Shown here in pieces: positions 33,961 to 46,247 of a stretch of DNA of 64,000 nt. The stretch covers positions 62,001 to 126,000 of the forward strand of contig JAACJO010000009.1 in assembly GCA_013368445.1 (NCBI GenBank), written 5' to 3'. The notes under the pieces are model-generated. The model was not told the origin of the DNA. It saw only the letters and a list, made by a program, of their open reading frames with translations, and searched no databases. The DNA comes from Leucocoprinus leucothites. Taxonomy: Eukaryota; Basidiomycota; Agaricomycetes; Agaricales; Agaricaceae. The translations under genes and the position numbers were made by a program. Position 1 is the stretch's first letter, and every line of letters starts with the position of its first letter.

Positions 33961-35584
33961 CTTTCGAAAATGACATCGATCATATACCTGAAATTCCGCT
34001 ACACAGGCTCGGAGCATTGGCATGGGCACGCTAGTGTCTACCCCATAGAACGTTCACGTATATGGCCTAAGTTGCCATGGCTTTCTCTTTCACCTGGTAC
34101 GCTCCTATATGATGCTCTTCGTCGTGGAGAGACATATGCAACTGACCTCCAAAACCAGCAGGACCCCATTTCCATAATATACCAGGAGCACAGATTTGAC
34201 CCTCTTATAGTTCCTCATGACTGCACGATCGTAGTTCCCAATGTCATTTCGCAAAACTCCAAGTACGTACGTAGTTATCATAAGCTTTTCCCTTTTGGTC
34301 ATTTTCAGCTTACCCTGCCACATTTATTTGTTGTATATCAGGACTTCAGCCATGCCATCCACGTCGTGCATGCCCTGCCCGGCGCCTCCTTCACTCGCTG
34401 AATTTTGGCGAAGCTTCCGAACATTGAAAGGAACAAGTCTCCATCGGCTTTCTGGTGCGCGCCAGTACCGTTCTCCTGCATATAGTAGTCGTTGGTTCGC
34501 TTTCCTTTCGGCATACATTGCCCACTTTATCGCCGTCAACTAATCATCTGGCCATCTGCCCCGTCCCCCCTTCGAAAGCTCCCAGGCCCCCCGTCGGAAA
34601 CTTCATCTTTACCAGTCTCGTACCATCATCATCTGCTAGACTGGTATCACTCAGCGCAAATGGATCAAGAAATATGGCGCTATTGCGTGGTCTGCCAAGT
34701 AGGAGTAGAATGGCTGATGTTTATGGAGTCGGAGTACTACGCCATATTTTGGTGAAACATCGGCTTCAATATCCTCAAGTAAGTCTATTTCCTCTCTCGT
34801 ACTCAATTGAGATCCTGACAAGCATTTCTTGTAGGTATTTTAGCGTCATCATATTAATCGAATGATGACGGCATATAGGTCGCCAACTATCATTGGCGGC
34901 GAGCACAATCAGACGAGAAAAACGATTGCATCCCAAATCTCATGGCCTGTAAGCGTCCTTACCATTTTACAATTCTCGATACGGTGTCACTCACTGCGGT
35001 TACATTGAGCAGGCCATCTATGTTTCATACAGGGTTTGATGAGCTGTATCCAACCTGGTCCGACCGTAGACACGACTGATGTATTCACATTGCATGTCGG
35101 GACAGTTCGGCTCCGAGTGTAGATTGATCACGTCCAGGGTAGTTCTGTATAGTTGAGCTGTAATTCCAAGTCACACCAATGTGCTAGCTTGTTGGTCCCC
35201 CACTATTCTCTCGATTGTTACCGATGTGGCATTAAGCATCGAGGACTCGCACAATTCCCTTGGATTAGCGTTGTGTTGATTACAACTCTAATGACTCAAG
35301 GATAATCTTTTGGTCATCGTTTATCAATCCACTATATGCGTCGACACGTTAGGTGAACATTCGCAGTGTCTATTGTTAAATGTGCACTAATCGTGTCCCC
35401 TTCAGCCACCGAGTCCGTTGTTATGCTCATAGCTTGCAGCCCTGACCTACCATCAATTGCCCGTGCGCGCAGGGATAGAGACACAAGTTCAAAAACGAGA
35501 GACATAAAATTCAAAAATCACTATGATATGTGTAAGAGAAATATTCGAGATGATGTATTTCACAATTCATGAGCACCCGGGTCA
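33961..35584. repeat. Duplicated block E, first copy
   Basis: Related copies lie at 44.64-46.25 and 57.03-58.63 kb. A plus-strand frame from 33970 is open here for about 97 codons to a good GTACGT donor, but the two other copies carry a stop at the same position (near 34,138), so coding potential is uncertain. A second conserved stretch ends at a CAA|GTAAGT donor near 34,780. I recognise no protein family. Confidence 0.45.
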
Positions 35585-36773
35585 TCAGAATAGACCAAAA
35601 CGCTTTTTCTTCACCTACAAACCTGTCAGCGCATGATACAATAAATTCGGGAATTGACTCACTGGCTCGCGAAGACCATAGAACTCGCGGAGATTGTATC
35701 CAACTCGAATCCCCATTGCCCTCACCTCTGCGAAATGACCCCGGAAATCGCGCAAACACAAATGATACTCCTCCTCAATCTTCCTCTCAAGCTCCTCTTT
35801 CTCCTTCGGTTCCAACCCTTCGCTACCCAGCTGAACTAGGAGCGGTTCCATTATCTGCTTCTGATCGTCATCAGCCTTCCGAAACCTCGCTTGTACACCC
35901 CTCCCATACTCCGTCTTTTCCAGCTCTGCATGCAGCTCATCTAACTCATGCTGCAAAACTCTGACTCTCCTGTCCTCCGGCCTCTTCCTTACACTTTGAA
36001 TGATATTACCAATGACCTTCCAAGCTTCGTCTTTGTCCATCATGAATAGCTGGTCAAATTCCAATCCTCTCTCCACGTCCGATCCGAGCGCCTTTTGGAT
36101 CTGCTGCTGCTTCTCCTGACCCTTCTCCAAGTTGACCTTCTCCCAGCCTATTGAGAGGAAAGTCATATTGTCCATCTCCACCTTCACATCCCCCTCAAAA
36201 ATCTCCTTCAGGTAATTCCAGCCATCTGGTATTCCATTTGTTAGAAGCCAAGGAAGAGAAATGTCATGCACCCAAATGTGGGTGCTGAATTTGACACCAG
36301 CCTTGTCCCTTCAGGCCACTGATTAGTAGGAGCATGATAGATCCTGAGCTTAATATCACTGACATCTGATTGAGAATGCGTCGAAATCCTTGCTTCTTTT
36401 CAAACATGAGGTCCTCATCTGCATTGGGCATGGAGACGAGGAGAATTTGAGCCCCTGACGTTGGGTGCCTGACATTCTGGGGAACAAACTTCCAGAAGTC
36501 CAAGTTATGTGTGGTGCCGGCGAGGAGGTTGAAGAGCTGGAGTTGATGAGTACATAAGAGATTGGATACATATTTCACGGGCGCTCACATTTTCGCGGTG
36601 GTAGGAATAGTCGGACCACAGACTGAAAAGTCAGAAACATCGGTTATCTTGCGAGATATTCTGATTATTGAAAATACACACAAGATCACAATGTCGTCCT
36701 TCTGCATCGTGTTTGCAACTTTATCCGCGGATTCAAGGCATTCGGGCCTCCAAATTTCCCCCCAGGTGGGCAT
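35585..36773 (-). CDS. AIG1/GIMAP-like P-loop protein lacking Walker A, copy 1 (intact)
   Basis: Five exons (36682-36773, 36589-36622, 36364-36536, 35663-36308, 35585-35614) join to a 324-aa frame. The layout follows fungal AIG1-like G-domain proteins: QKDDIVIF (beta 1), a 12-residue stretch FLWSDYSYHREN where relatives have the GxxxxGKST loop, LFNLLAGTTH, ILLVSMPNADED (G3-like, where relatives have LVDTPG), AGVKFSTHIWVHDIS, VEMDNMTFLSIGWEKVNLEK, DEAWKVIGNII, and a C-terminal coiled coil LQHELDELHAELEKTEYGRG. The last exon gives the polybasic end VKKKRFGLF. Nucleotide binding is doubtful because the lysine and both glycines are missing. The family assignment rests on pattern alignment from memory, so it is moderately sure; the gene model is supported by the same splice sites and stop in the other copies. 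Confidence 0.65.
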
Positions 36774-38026
36774 GTCAAAGGTGCTAGAGGATGTCTCTAC
36801 CGTAAGGAGGGAGAGAACTTTGGCGAAGCACCCCCGCCAAAGCTCATATAGCAACCATCCCTAACACACATGTTGCATCACAGATCGAGACGCTTGTCAA
36901 ATCATGATTATCAATTATTGGTTGGGATCAGTAATATCGGTGATCTCACGAAATTCGCGACACAAAAAATGTGCTTCAAGACGAATATGTTGTAGGTCTG
37001 TGCATCTTGCATAAGCTTGAAAGGCATCCTAGGACATTAATGACCGGATTCCAGCAACAAGCCAGCTTGAGGGATCCAGCACTCCCGACCAGAGCTAGGC
37101 CTCAACTCAGTATTTCCGTTGCTTGACCGTTCATGTGTCAAAATGAATTATTATCTCAAGTATCGCCATGGCCACCGTTAACGTTGACCCCGGTGCGAGG
37201 TGCGTATCCACTTTTACCCAGATATACATCATCTACCAGACTTCTTACTATGGTTATTACCATGGAACGATTGAATTACGCTGGTCAACTTGCAGGACAA
37301 ACACAGCTTGCACACGTCGAGAGGAGACTGCATCTCATCCTTGAAACAAGCTCAACGATCATCGCACGCCCTAACCCGGAAAGGATTCCTTAACTCCAGC
37401 AGATTGCCCTCTCCTCTTCCATTTCCTGGACATTGAAACAGGAGGTGTGCTTTTACCTTCGACACCCTTTCGCTGGCATATCCACGCCTCACATTCACCG
37501 CACAATTCACTACAACCAGCTGAGTGCGTACTGCCAAGGTCTCCTGTGAATTGATTTCCTTAGTCTTTTTAACAGATTGCGATCCATCCTTCCCGCCAGT
37601 TCTGATAACTGGTGAGTTTGGTTCCCATTCTTTTATCCTGCTAGCTCTCACCTGAAAAATAGCCTCGATGTCTAATATTGTTGTGCGTGCAGCCTCGGAA
37701 TATTGGGAGTAATGTGCTCAGTCTGTCATAAAATGAAAGGTACGGATTTTTATTCTAATATCTTACCGTTCTCTTATTAATCGCCTTTCCTACACTACCC
37801 AGAGGCCATAAAATTCTCTCGAGAATACTCCTGTACCGCAGCTGCTTGTGTAGTATCAATGATTTTCCTTTGATCGTAGTTGTATGGCCACTCATAGCTC
37901 AAGAATGAAATGATTCACCCAGAAGTTGTTGTACGTATAGCATTAAATTCAGAAATCACTATGATACAAGTGCATGAAAGAAATCATTGAGATGATGTAC
38001 TATTCGATGGATGAGCCCCTAAATCA
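36774..38026. repeat. Blocks G and I between GTPase-like copies 1 and 2
   Basis: The first 200 bases repeat behind every GTPase-like copy (a GATCATGATTAT landmark near 36,900). Block I (about 37.1-37.9 kb) has a diverged counterpart at 63.2-63.65 kb, recognisable by TGCGATCCATC. No gene recognised. Confidence 0.4.
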
Positions 38027-39556
38027 TCAGAATAGACCGAAATGCCTCTTTTTCTGTACCTACATACATTTCAGCGCAAGCTAAAAGAAATGCAAGAATC
38101 AACTCACAGGGGCCGGCTCGCTAAGGCCATAGAACTCATGGAGATAATACCCAACTACAATCCCCATTGCCCTCACCTCTGCGAAATGTCCTCGAAACTC
38201 ACGCAAACACAATAAGTACTCCTCATTGATTATTCCTCCAGTTTATCTTTCTCCTTTTGTTCCAATCCTTTGGTATTCAATTGAGCCAGAAGCGGTTCCA
38301 TTATCCTCCTCTGGTCATCATTGGCCCTCTGGAACTTCACTTGTAGCCCACTCCCATACTCTGTCTTGTCGAGCTCTGCATACAGTTCACCTAACTCGTG
38401 CTGCAAACGTCTGACCCTGCGATCTTCCTCAACCTTCCTACCCTTCTCCTCAATCATCTTCATTTCCTCTTCTGCTCTCTCCAAAGCCCGTTTCCTTTCC
38501 TCCTCTGCCCTCTGCTCTGCCTTCCTCCTTGCCGCCTCTGCCTTCTTCCTTGCCTCTTCGGCCTCCTTCCTTGCCTCCTCAGTCTTTTTCCTTTGCTCCT
38601 CAGCTGTCTTCCTTGCCTCCTCAGCCTTCTTCCTTTGCTCCTCAGTTCTCTCCTCAGCCTTCTTCCTTGCATTCTCGATCTGTTCCTTTCTTCTTTCCGA
38701 GATGCCACCTGCTATCATGCTCAACATTCTCGACCTATCTTCTGCCCCTGCCCTTCTGCCTAATGAAGTAATTGTCAGTTCAACGATTCCATCGATAATG
38801 TGCCAAGCTTCGTCTTTGTCCATGAAAGGTAGCTGGCCAAATGCCAGTCCCATCTCCGCGTTCCATCCGAGTGATTTTTGGATTCTCCACTCCTGCTCCT
38901 GACCCTTCTCCAATCTGAGATTCTCCCAGTTTATTGAGAGGAAAGTCATGTTGTCCATCTCCACCTTCACGCTGCCTTCAAGAATATTCTTCAGGTCATC
39001 CCAGCCAAATAGCACGCTGTTTCCTAGTAGCGATGGGTCGGAAATGTCATGTACCCAAAGGTGGATACCAAATTTGACACCAGCCTTGTCCCTTTAGGTC
39101 CCTGATTAATAGGAGCATGATAGATGCGGTTCTTGATATCACTTACATCTGGCTAAGAATGCGGTGAAATCCTTGCTTCTTTGCAGATATAAAACCTGAA
39201 TCTGGATTGGATGTGGAGACAAGGAGAATTTGAACTCTTGCTGTTGGATGCCTGACTCACTGGGAAACAAACCTCCACCAGTTCAAGTCATGTGTGGTGC
39301 CAGTGAGGAGGCTGAATAGCTGAAGTTGGCAAGTATATCAGAGATTGGTTATGTATTTCACAGGTACTCACCTCCTCACGGATATATCTTTTGTAGGACC
39401 AAAGACTAAGAAGTCGGAACTATGGGTTATCTTGCGAGATGTTCTGGCCTTTGGAAATATGTACAAGACTACAATGTCATCCTTTTGCACCATGTTTGCA
39501 ACTTCATCTGCTGACTTAGGACATAAATGCCTACACTTTTCTTGCCATTCAGACAT
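38027..39556 (-). pseudogene. AIG1/GIMAP-like P-loop family, copy 2, with enlarged coiled coil
   Basis: It has the same exon plan as the other copies: start at 39556 (MSEWQEKCRHLC), GTACAT donor, FLWSYKRYIREE in place of Walker A, and the VQKKRHFGLF end. At least two lesions break it: a TGA in exon 3 where the others read CAG AAA GTC (near 39,258-39,263), and a 1-nt deletion near 38,235-38,240 that ends the long frame at KEKDKLEE instead of continuing to EEEYLLCLREFRG. Between about 38,440 and 38,700 it carries a unique heptad-like expansion of KAEEARK/EEQRKKAEE units, about 80 residues not present in the sister copies. It lies in the CpG-depleted unit. Confidence 0.65.
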
Positions 39557-42550
39557 CTTCAAGTTGCTAGAGGATGTTTCCATTGTAAGGGGAGAGAGAG
39601 AAAAACTTTGGCAAAGCACCCCTGCTGAAGTAGCCGAAGCTCATGCAGCAACCATTCCCATATATACATGTGTTACCTCATAGGTCAAGAGGCTTGGCAG
39701 ATCATGATTATGAAGTGCCAACTGGGATCCATGATATCAGCAGTATTATGGAATTCACCAGGTCAAAAATGAACTCCGACAACCACTTTCCCCAAGAACA
39801 CAGGGTGGCTTGTGCAAGGGGGCATCAAAGATCAAGTATGACAATGAGAACATGCTGTCTGGAGCCTTGGAAACTGATCAGTGAAATATTCAGGGGCATT
39901 TATAAAACAAAGCCCGATATACTGTATCCAATACTAAAAAAAAGAGAGGCACCAATTGACATGCATGACCATGCTCAGGATGTGAGTAGGGACAGTGGGG
40001 TATAAACAAGGCTACCATGGCCTATGAACAGGATGAGGGCAGTGAATGAGTAGGGTGTAGGGTTGACCAGATTAACTGCCAGATAGGCCATAACCGGGCT
40101 AGAAGCTGGAGGTGTGGTCAGACTCTATTGATAGACAGGCACCCAAGGGAACACACTGTTTGGCACCTTGTTCATCAAGCCAGTGGGCATGCAGGGAAAC
40201 ATGAGGGTTTGGAGGGCACGACTGCTCTTTATATTCAACAACTGTTAGTTCGACGGACATGCAGTATTTAATTAACAATGTCCTATAATGTTCAAAGGTC
40301 GATCGATGATCATGCATGAGTGGTGGGCTGAGGTGTTACAAATGCAAGGGTAAGGTATATCAGGGAGGACGATTGCCTCTGTTGGTGAGTGAGTGTGGCA
40401 TGGACTACCAATCATTAATCTGTCATTGAGGTAGTCCAGTCTAGCTTCGGGTACATTTCTGTGCAGCCCAGAATTGTCCTTTGTTTGTATATCAAGAATA
40501 CAGCCAAGGAAGAGTAGGGGATATACATGCTTTCACAAGTACTAAGCAGCCCATAAATGAGTTGAATCAAAAGCCCAGTTGCACTCAGGCAGAGGTTATG
40601 AGTATATACTCATACAATGCAAGGAATTGAGAATGAGACTAGTGGTGGCCATGAGGAAGTTGAGAGGGGGCAGGTGAGAAGAGGGAGGGACATGGGCGAG
40701 CAAAAGGTAAGGATTGGACCACAGGAAGCCTGGAAGAAGCAGGTGAATGTTACATGGCTGACCGAGGTCTAACCAACTTGATTGAGATGCAGTGCTGTGT
40801 ACCGTTGCGGTGGAGGACAATGCCATAATGAGTCTCAATCCAAAAAGATAGCATATATCCACAACTCGTGGTGCCAATCTGCCCCTCCAAGGTACCTGGT
40901 GAACTTGTGAATTGGGCCTGGACTATGAAACCCCTCAACATCAGGACTGTGTTGGATATGAGGATATTGTATAGACCTAGATGGTTGAGGTGCATGTCTC
41001 CACTGGTGATGGGTGGAGAGCAACAATGCGCTCATAGTGATCTTGTTTGTCGTGGTAGCTAAGATGGGCACCAATTGGTTTGAGAATGATGCTTGTCCCA
41101 CTGAGGATGGGGTGGATGAGAATGAGAAAATGTATCGCAAGATGGAATGGTTGTTGAGGAGAGGACAAGAGAATAGAACTAGATCCATTGTTGGCCAGTA
41201 GAATGCATGATGCTTGACATGTGGGCAATGAGAGTGAAAAGGGGTGAGGGCAAAAAGAAATGTAGTGCAAGATTAGATGTGGACTTGACAAATGCAACTG
41301 AAAAGAACGTACCATGAAGCCCCAGTGTCCCTATAATGCGCCTGTCTGCACATGGGCATACATGTGGGTTTGGCTGGAACAGCCCCAGAGTGCCCGCTTA
41401 GTGGTGGTGCAACAGTCTCAAAGCAAGTGATGACAGTTTTGATAAGAAGCACAGGAAGTAGTTCAATTGAAAATGAGAGCAGTAACATGTCCTGCCACAT
41501 GATGTATCATTAACATGGCTATCATACACCGCAAGTACATTGTTAGCCAAGTGCGCAGCTGTTCCTAGACCAAGAGAAGATATACGAGAGTAAAATTGGC
41601 CACCCATGAGTCAGCACAGAGGAAATTGGGGCATAGGACACGTGAGGAGCACAAGGGAGTCTGGGTGGCAGCTATGGAGATTTTATGGCCATGTTGGACA
41701 ATCCCGTGTCGAGTGAGACTGTTAGCACTCAGCGGGGCTCGAGATCCTGATCAGTTCAAACTCCACTGACTCTCTTCACACTCCATGCTCTATCTATCAG
41801 TGCCCCAATGCCCCGCCCTACAAGCTCCAATGGATAAAGGTACATCCAAATCCTACCTGGCACACCAAAATTATCCTTATCCCTTTTCATCTTTTGTCTC
41901 TAGGTACTTTGTCATATCGGTCGACAGCATCAACCCCCCACACTTAAATGTGCAAGGAGCCTAACCACAGTCTGGAATAAATAGTGGCACCCACACAGGA
42001 TTGGGACACGGACCATGCTGGTGCGTATTTCTCTCTCTCTCTAATTCCAGAGGCAAATATAATTTTGACCTTTAGCTCAATGACGCTCAAGGCTGTTCAT
42101 GCCATTTCCGTTCATGTCCCTGGCCTGCCATCTAGATCCTAGGTGTATTTTGGGAAGGCTGAGCTTCAAATCATCTTGATTCTTGCTTTTCAAGGTTCCT
42201 GGATACCCATATGGCCCGTCCACAATGTCGACGAACTCAAAATTGAAATGGTCCGCAAGGCATGCAAGAAGGAGGCTCCATAGGGTGCTAATGGCAATCC
42301 TCCAGTGGCAATACAAACCTGGATGATTCAACGTGTTGGGACAGCTTCCACTCTGTAATGTGAGGGTGTGCTGTGAGACAGTAGTCTTGTCATACAGCCA
42401 CTCATCTTTCAGAGAAAACCATGCCCCTAGTTCTGACAATCCCACTGCCAACTCCCAGTACCATTGCTTCGAGTTGTGAGCTCACATGGCCGAAGGTTTA
42501 TCTCCCCTGAACTTACTCATCACCTTTCCCTCCTGGACCCAAGATTACAG
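39557..42550. repeat. Blocks G and H, first copy (CpG-depleted)
   Basis: Homologous to 47.52-50.46 kb and, more distantly, 61.15-63.2 kb. Landmarks: TCTATTGATAGACA near 40,120 and TTGATCAGTTCAAACTCC-like text near 41,750. Minus-strand remnants of coding sequence can be read, for example LGAWFSLKDEWLYDKTTVSQ and EFVDIVDGPYGYPGT near 42,080-42,440. In the 300 bases from 40,621 I count 5 CpG against 19 in the matching stretch of the next unit. Confidence 0.5.
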
Positions 42551-42830
42551 TGAGCGCTGGTCTTCGAAGACATTCTCATGAATTCAGCACACGTTTTAGT
42601 CACAAGGGAAGAGGACTTGTTGAACAAGATCATTCGGAAGGCATTTGTGGGTGGTTGAGGTCGTATCATGTGGTGGGTAGGGCAGACAGTGTGTCATTGA
42701 GAAATTTAAGGGGTTTGTGCAGACAGGAGTGAAGGAACTGCTGTATGCCAGGGCACTGAGTAATTGGAGTCCGTATACACAGTGGATACTTGTATCATAA
42801 TACGTGCTGTATCTTGGCGGAGAAAAAAAG
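42551..42830 (+). pseudogene. PBP gene 3'-exon fragment, copy A2
   Basis: Matches the last exon of the PBP gene at 32.25-32.5 kb. The segments for HVLV, EED-LLNK, KAFV and the tail ending YARALSNWSPY can be followed across several frames, with stops and small indels. Only the 3' exon is present, so the duplication breakpoint lies inside the gene. Confidence 0.6.
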
Positions 42831-44640
42831 GAAAATATATCATTCATGTGGATATTTGGCTGTGAGACACAGTGGCAAGGCAGCAGAAGAGTAACAAGGA
42901 CAAGTGTAGCAATAAGGTAGCACCACCGGTTCCCCAATCCTGGTATTTCCTCCCCTTCCACAAACCAGGGTTCCATTCTTGCAAGCACGTCTCATTAATG
43001 CTATCTGCATCAGATTACTGGAAGTTCATCCTGAAGGTGCCAAAGGTTGGGTGGGCAAAGGTAACAAGTCTCCTTCCATAGGTACTTCAGTACCTGTACT
43101 GGGGATGCTCTATCTCACGTCTCTGCTGCCAATAAAGATAATCAGTGAACACCAACCAAAATCGTAGACAATACCCACCCCATACATCAAATGGCCCCTC
43201 CCATCTTTTTTGCCTCTGCTCATTCTGGCGAAGTTGATGCTGACCCAGTGAATGTCAGATCCCATAATCTGGGGTAGCAGAGCAGGAATGCCGCTGAATT
43301 GATATTGTTAACTAGATCCCAATCCAGGGTCTTCCTCCTGTTCTGTGAACTAGAGCCTTAGAATCACTGTTTTTGTTGGCTTTGCTGTCAGCCTTGTTGA
43401 TCACAGTGGACAGACCAATGCTTCCATTCTTGTGAGCATGTTGTTTGGTGCTGCATGCATTGGGTTATGAAAGAGTCTGGAGGGGGCTGAAAGTTCAATG
43501 GGGGCAGGTTATCAATCTTCTTCCATGGGTACAATCATGCTTGTTTGAGGAATGGCAAGGCATGGTTATTCTTTGAGTTTCCAGTAATGCGGTATTAGTG
43601 TTGTCAAGAGAGTAAATGGGGGCTGGTTGACATACGAGCTTGGAGGGCCGGTAACTTGGCATTCATTATTGCGAGCACACGAGCAGTGTCTTGGGGTGTT
43701 GTTATCCAAGTATTGTAGCTCTATATAAAAGATCTCATTGTCAGCTATGCAGTCAAGGCACCAGGTAAAGATTAACAAAAATTAAATTAAATGTCTTGAG
43801 TATGCACTCAGAGCGGCACCACCACTCAACAACAGGCTCTTCCCCTTTGTCACCCTTGCTAACTCTCTCTAAGCAGCCCACCAGCTCCTCTTTGCACTCG
43901 CAACACCTCAACGGCTCCAGCATTCACCAGTATAGAATCACAGCCATAACCAAAAGTACTGACGTAGCTGGTTTCGAATACAGAGAGCCGTTCTTGGTTG
44001 CTGTTCAAACTAGAGTAAATTTTCATACAGGTGAGGAAGAGCTAGTAAGAGAGCAATGATGTGTGCGGTTGAGAATGCACTGGAGAGATGAGGGAGAATG
44101 CAGCATGTGTAATTGGGATGAGAGCAATGATGCCACAGGCGCCAGAAAGAGAAATCCCGGCACTGATCTAGAGCAGGGCCCCAGTACTGGTTGTAACAAA
44201 TTTAGAGTGAATCATGGAGATGGCATACTGATCCAAAGCCTTATTCACTGTCTTTGTCTAGGGTGACACTCAATCTTTTCAGATGCCAAATAGCACCACA
44301 TCTCTGAAATGTGGAGAGCAAAATTTCGAGGACATTGATATGTGTCTTTCTGCACATATATGTTTAATTTGCATGATTCCAATGACAGTGTGTCCAATTA
44401 GACCGAGTCACAAATGGCAAGCTGCACTCTTTAGGTGGGGATGGGCTGTGCATGAGCGGGATAGATGTGAGATCAAGCTGAGCCAGAAGGAATATGTCCT
44501 CTTTTGATTCTCCTTGACAAGTGGACTGTTGGAGGGGCGACTTGAAGGTGAGATCACAAGGGATCAGGAGTTATTTACTCTTGCTTGGCTGGCCCTTTGA
44601 TGCAAGCCCACATAACGTGTCTCAACGAACTTGAGTGCCT
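42831..44640. repeat. Blocks B, C and D, second copy
   Basis: Homologous to 55.16-57.03 kb over its whole length, including block C (43.1-43.56 kb) that the first copy lacks. Decayed minus-strand frames include CSCARNNECQVTGPPSS near 43,650-43,690. No complete gene. Confidence 0.5.
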
Positions 44641-46247
44641 TTCAAGAATAACATCGATCATATACCTGAAAATCCACTACACAGGCTTGGAGCATTGGCA
44701 TGGGCATGCTATTGTCTACCTCATAGAGCATTCATGTATTTGGGTTAAGCTGCCATGACCTTCTCTTTCACCTGGTACACTCCTATACAACACTCTTTGT
44801 TGTGGAGAGACATAAGCAACTGACCTCCAAAACCAGCAGGTCCCCATCTCCATAATATACCAGAAGCACAGATTTGATCCTCTTATAGTTCCTCATGCCT
44901 GCATGACTGCAGTTCCCAATGTCATTTCACAAAACTCCAAGTACATCTGTAGTTATCATAAGCTTTTCCCTTTTGGTCATTTTCATCTTACCCTGCCATA
45001 TTTATTCATCATATATCAGGACTCCAGCCATGCTATCCATGTCATGCATACCCTGCCCAGCACCTCTCCTTCACTCACTGAATTTTGACGAAGCTTCCAA
45101 ACATTGAAAGGAACAAGTCTCCATCGGGCTTTCTGGTCCACGCCAGTACTGTTCTCCTGCATCTAGTAGTCATTGGTTTGCCTTCCTTTTGGCATACATT
45201 GCCCACTTTATCTCTGTTGACTAATCATCTGGCCATCTGCCCTGTCCCCCTTTGAAAGCTCCCAGGTCCCCTGTTGGAAACTTCATCTTTACCAGTCTCG
45301 TACTATCATCATCTGCAAGACTGGTATCCCTCAGCACAAATGGATCAGGACATATGGCGCTATTGTGTGGTCAGCCAAGGAGGAGTAGAACGACTGATAT
45401 TTATGGAGTTGGAGTGCTATGCCATATTTTGGTGAAACATCGGCTTCAATACCCTCAAGCAAGTTTATTTCATCTCGTACTCAATTGAGATCCTGACAAG
45501 CATTCTTTGTAAGTAGCTTACCTTCATCATATTCTTCCAACAGTGAAGGGATATAGGTCTTTAACTGTCATTGGCAGCGAGCACAAGCAGACGAGAAAAA
45601 TGATTGCATCCCAAGTCTCATGACCCATAAGTGTCCTTACCATTTCACAATTCTCGGTATGGTGTCACTCATTGCAGTTACAGTGGGCAGGTCAACTATA
45701 TCTCATACAGAGTTTGAACAGCTGTTTGCCACTGATCCAACCGTAGATGCGACCGATGGAGTAACACTGCATGTTGAGACAGTTAGGCTCTGAGTGTAGA
45801 TTGATCATGTCTAGGGTAGTTCTGTATGGTTGAGCTGTAATTCCAAGTCACACCAATGTGTTGGTTTGTTGGTGCACCACTTGTTCTCTCGATTGTTACC
45901 TACATGGCATTATGCATCGAGGGATTGCACAACTCTTTTGGATCAGCTTTTATGTTAGTATCATCTTTCGGTCATTGTTATCAATCTGCCACCCACACAG
46001 GTGTGCTAGATGAGCACTTGCATCTATTATAAAACATGTATCAATGGTGTTTTTTTTCAATTTTTCAATTTTTTTTTTCAGTCATCATTGGGTCTGTGCT
46101 GTTATGCTCATAGCTTCCAACTCTGATTCATGCTGAATCATTCCCTTCATGCACAGATAGAGACATGAATCGAAAAATTCTATGATACAAGCATGTAAAA
46201 GGAATAGTCAAGAAGATGTAGTTCACAATCCATGAGCCCCCGAGTCA
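44641..46247. repeat. Block E, second copy
   Basis: Homologous to 33.96-35.58 and 57.03-58.63 kb. It has many CG-to-TG/CA differences from the first copy (for example ATTCATGTAT for GTTCACGTAT near 44,735) and a poly-T insertion near 46,050-46,080. No open gene. Confidence 0.5.

Noticed and set aside
33970..34401. Plus-strand open frame in block E as a gene
   Set aside because: The two other copies of the block carry a stop at the same codon, and I recognise no family. It is kept only as part of the repeat description.
36589..36630. Reading the P-loop exon as GPTIPTTAK, a degenerate Walker A with a lysine
   Set aside because: That frame gives the wrong phase into the next exon. Using the GT donor in ATCTT|GT and the TTTTCAG acceptor restores phase in all copies and gives FLWS... 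instead.
38321..38902. 193-codon plus-strand frame rich in Ser/Phe/Leu
   Set aside because: It is the antisense of the Glu/Lys/Ala coiled-coil expansion of GTPase-like copy 2.
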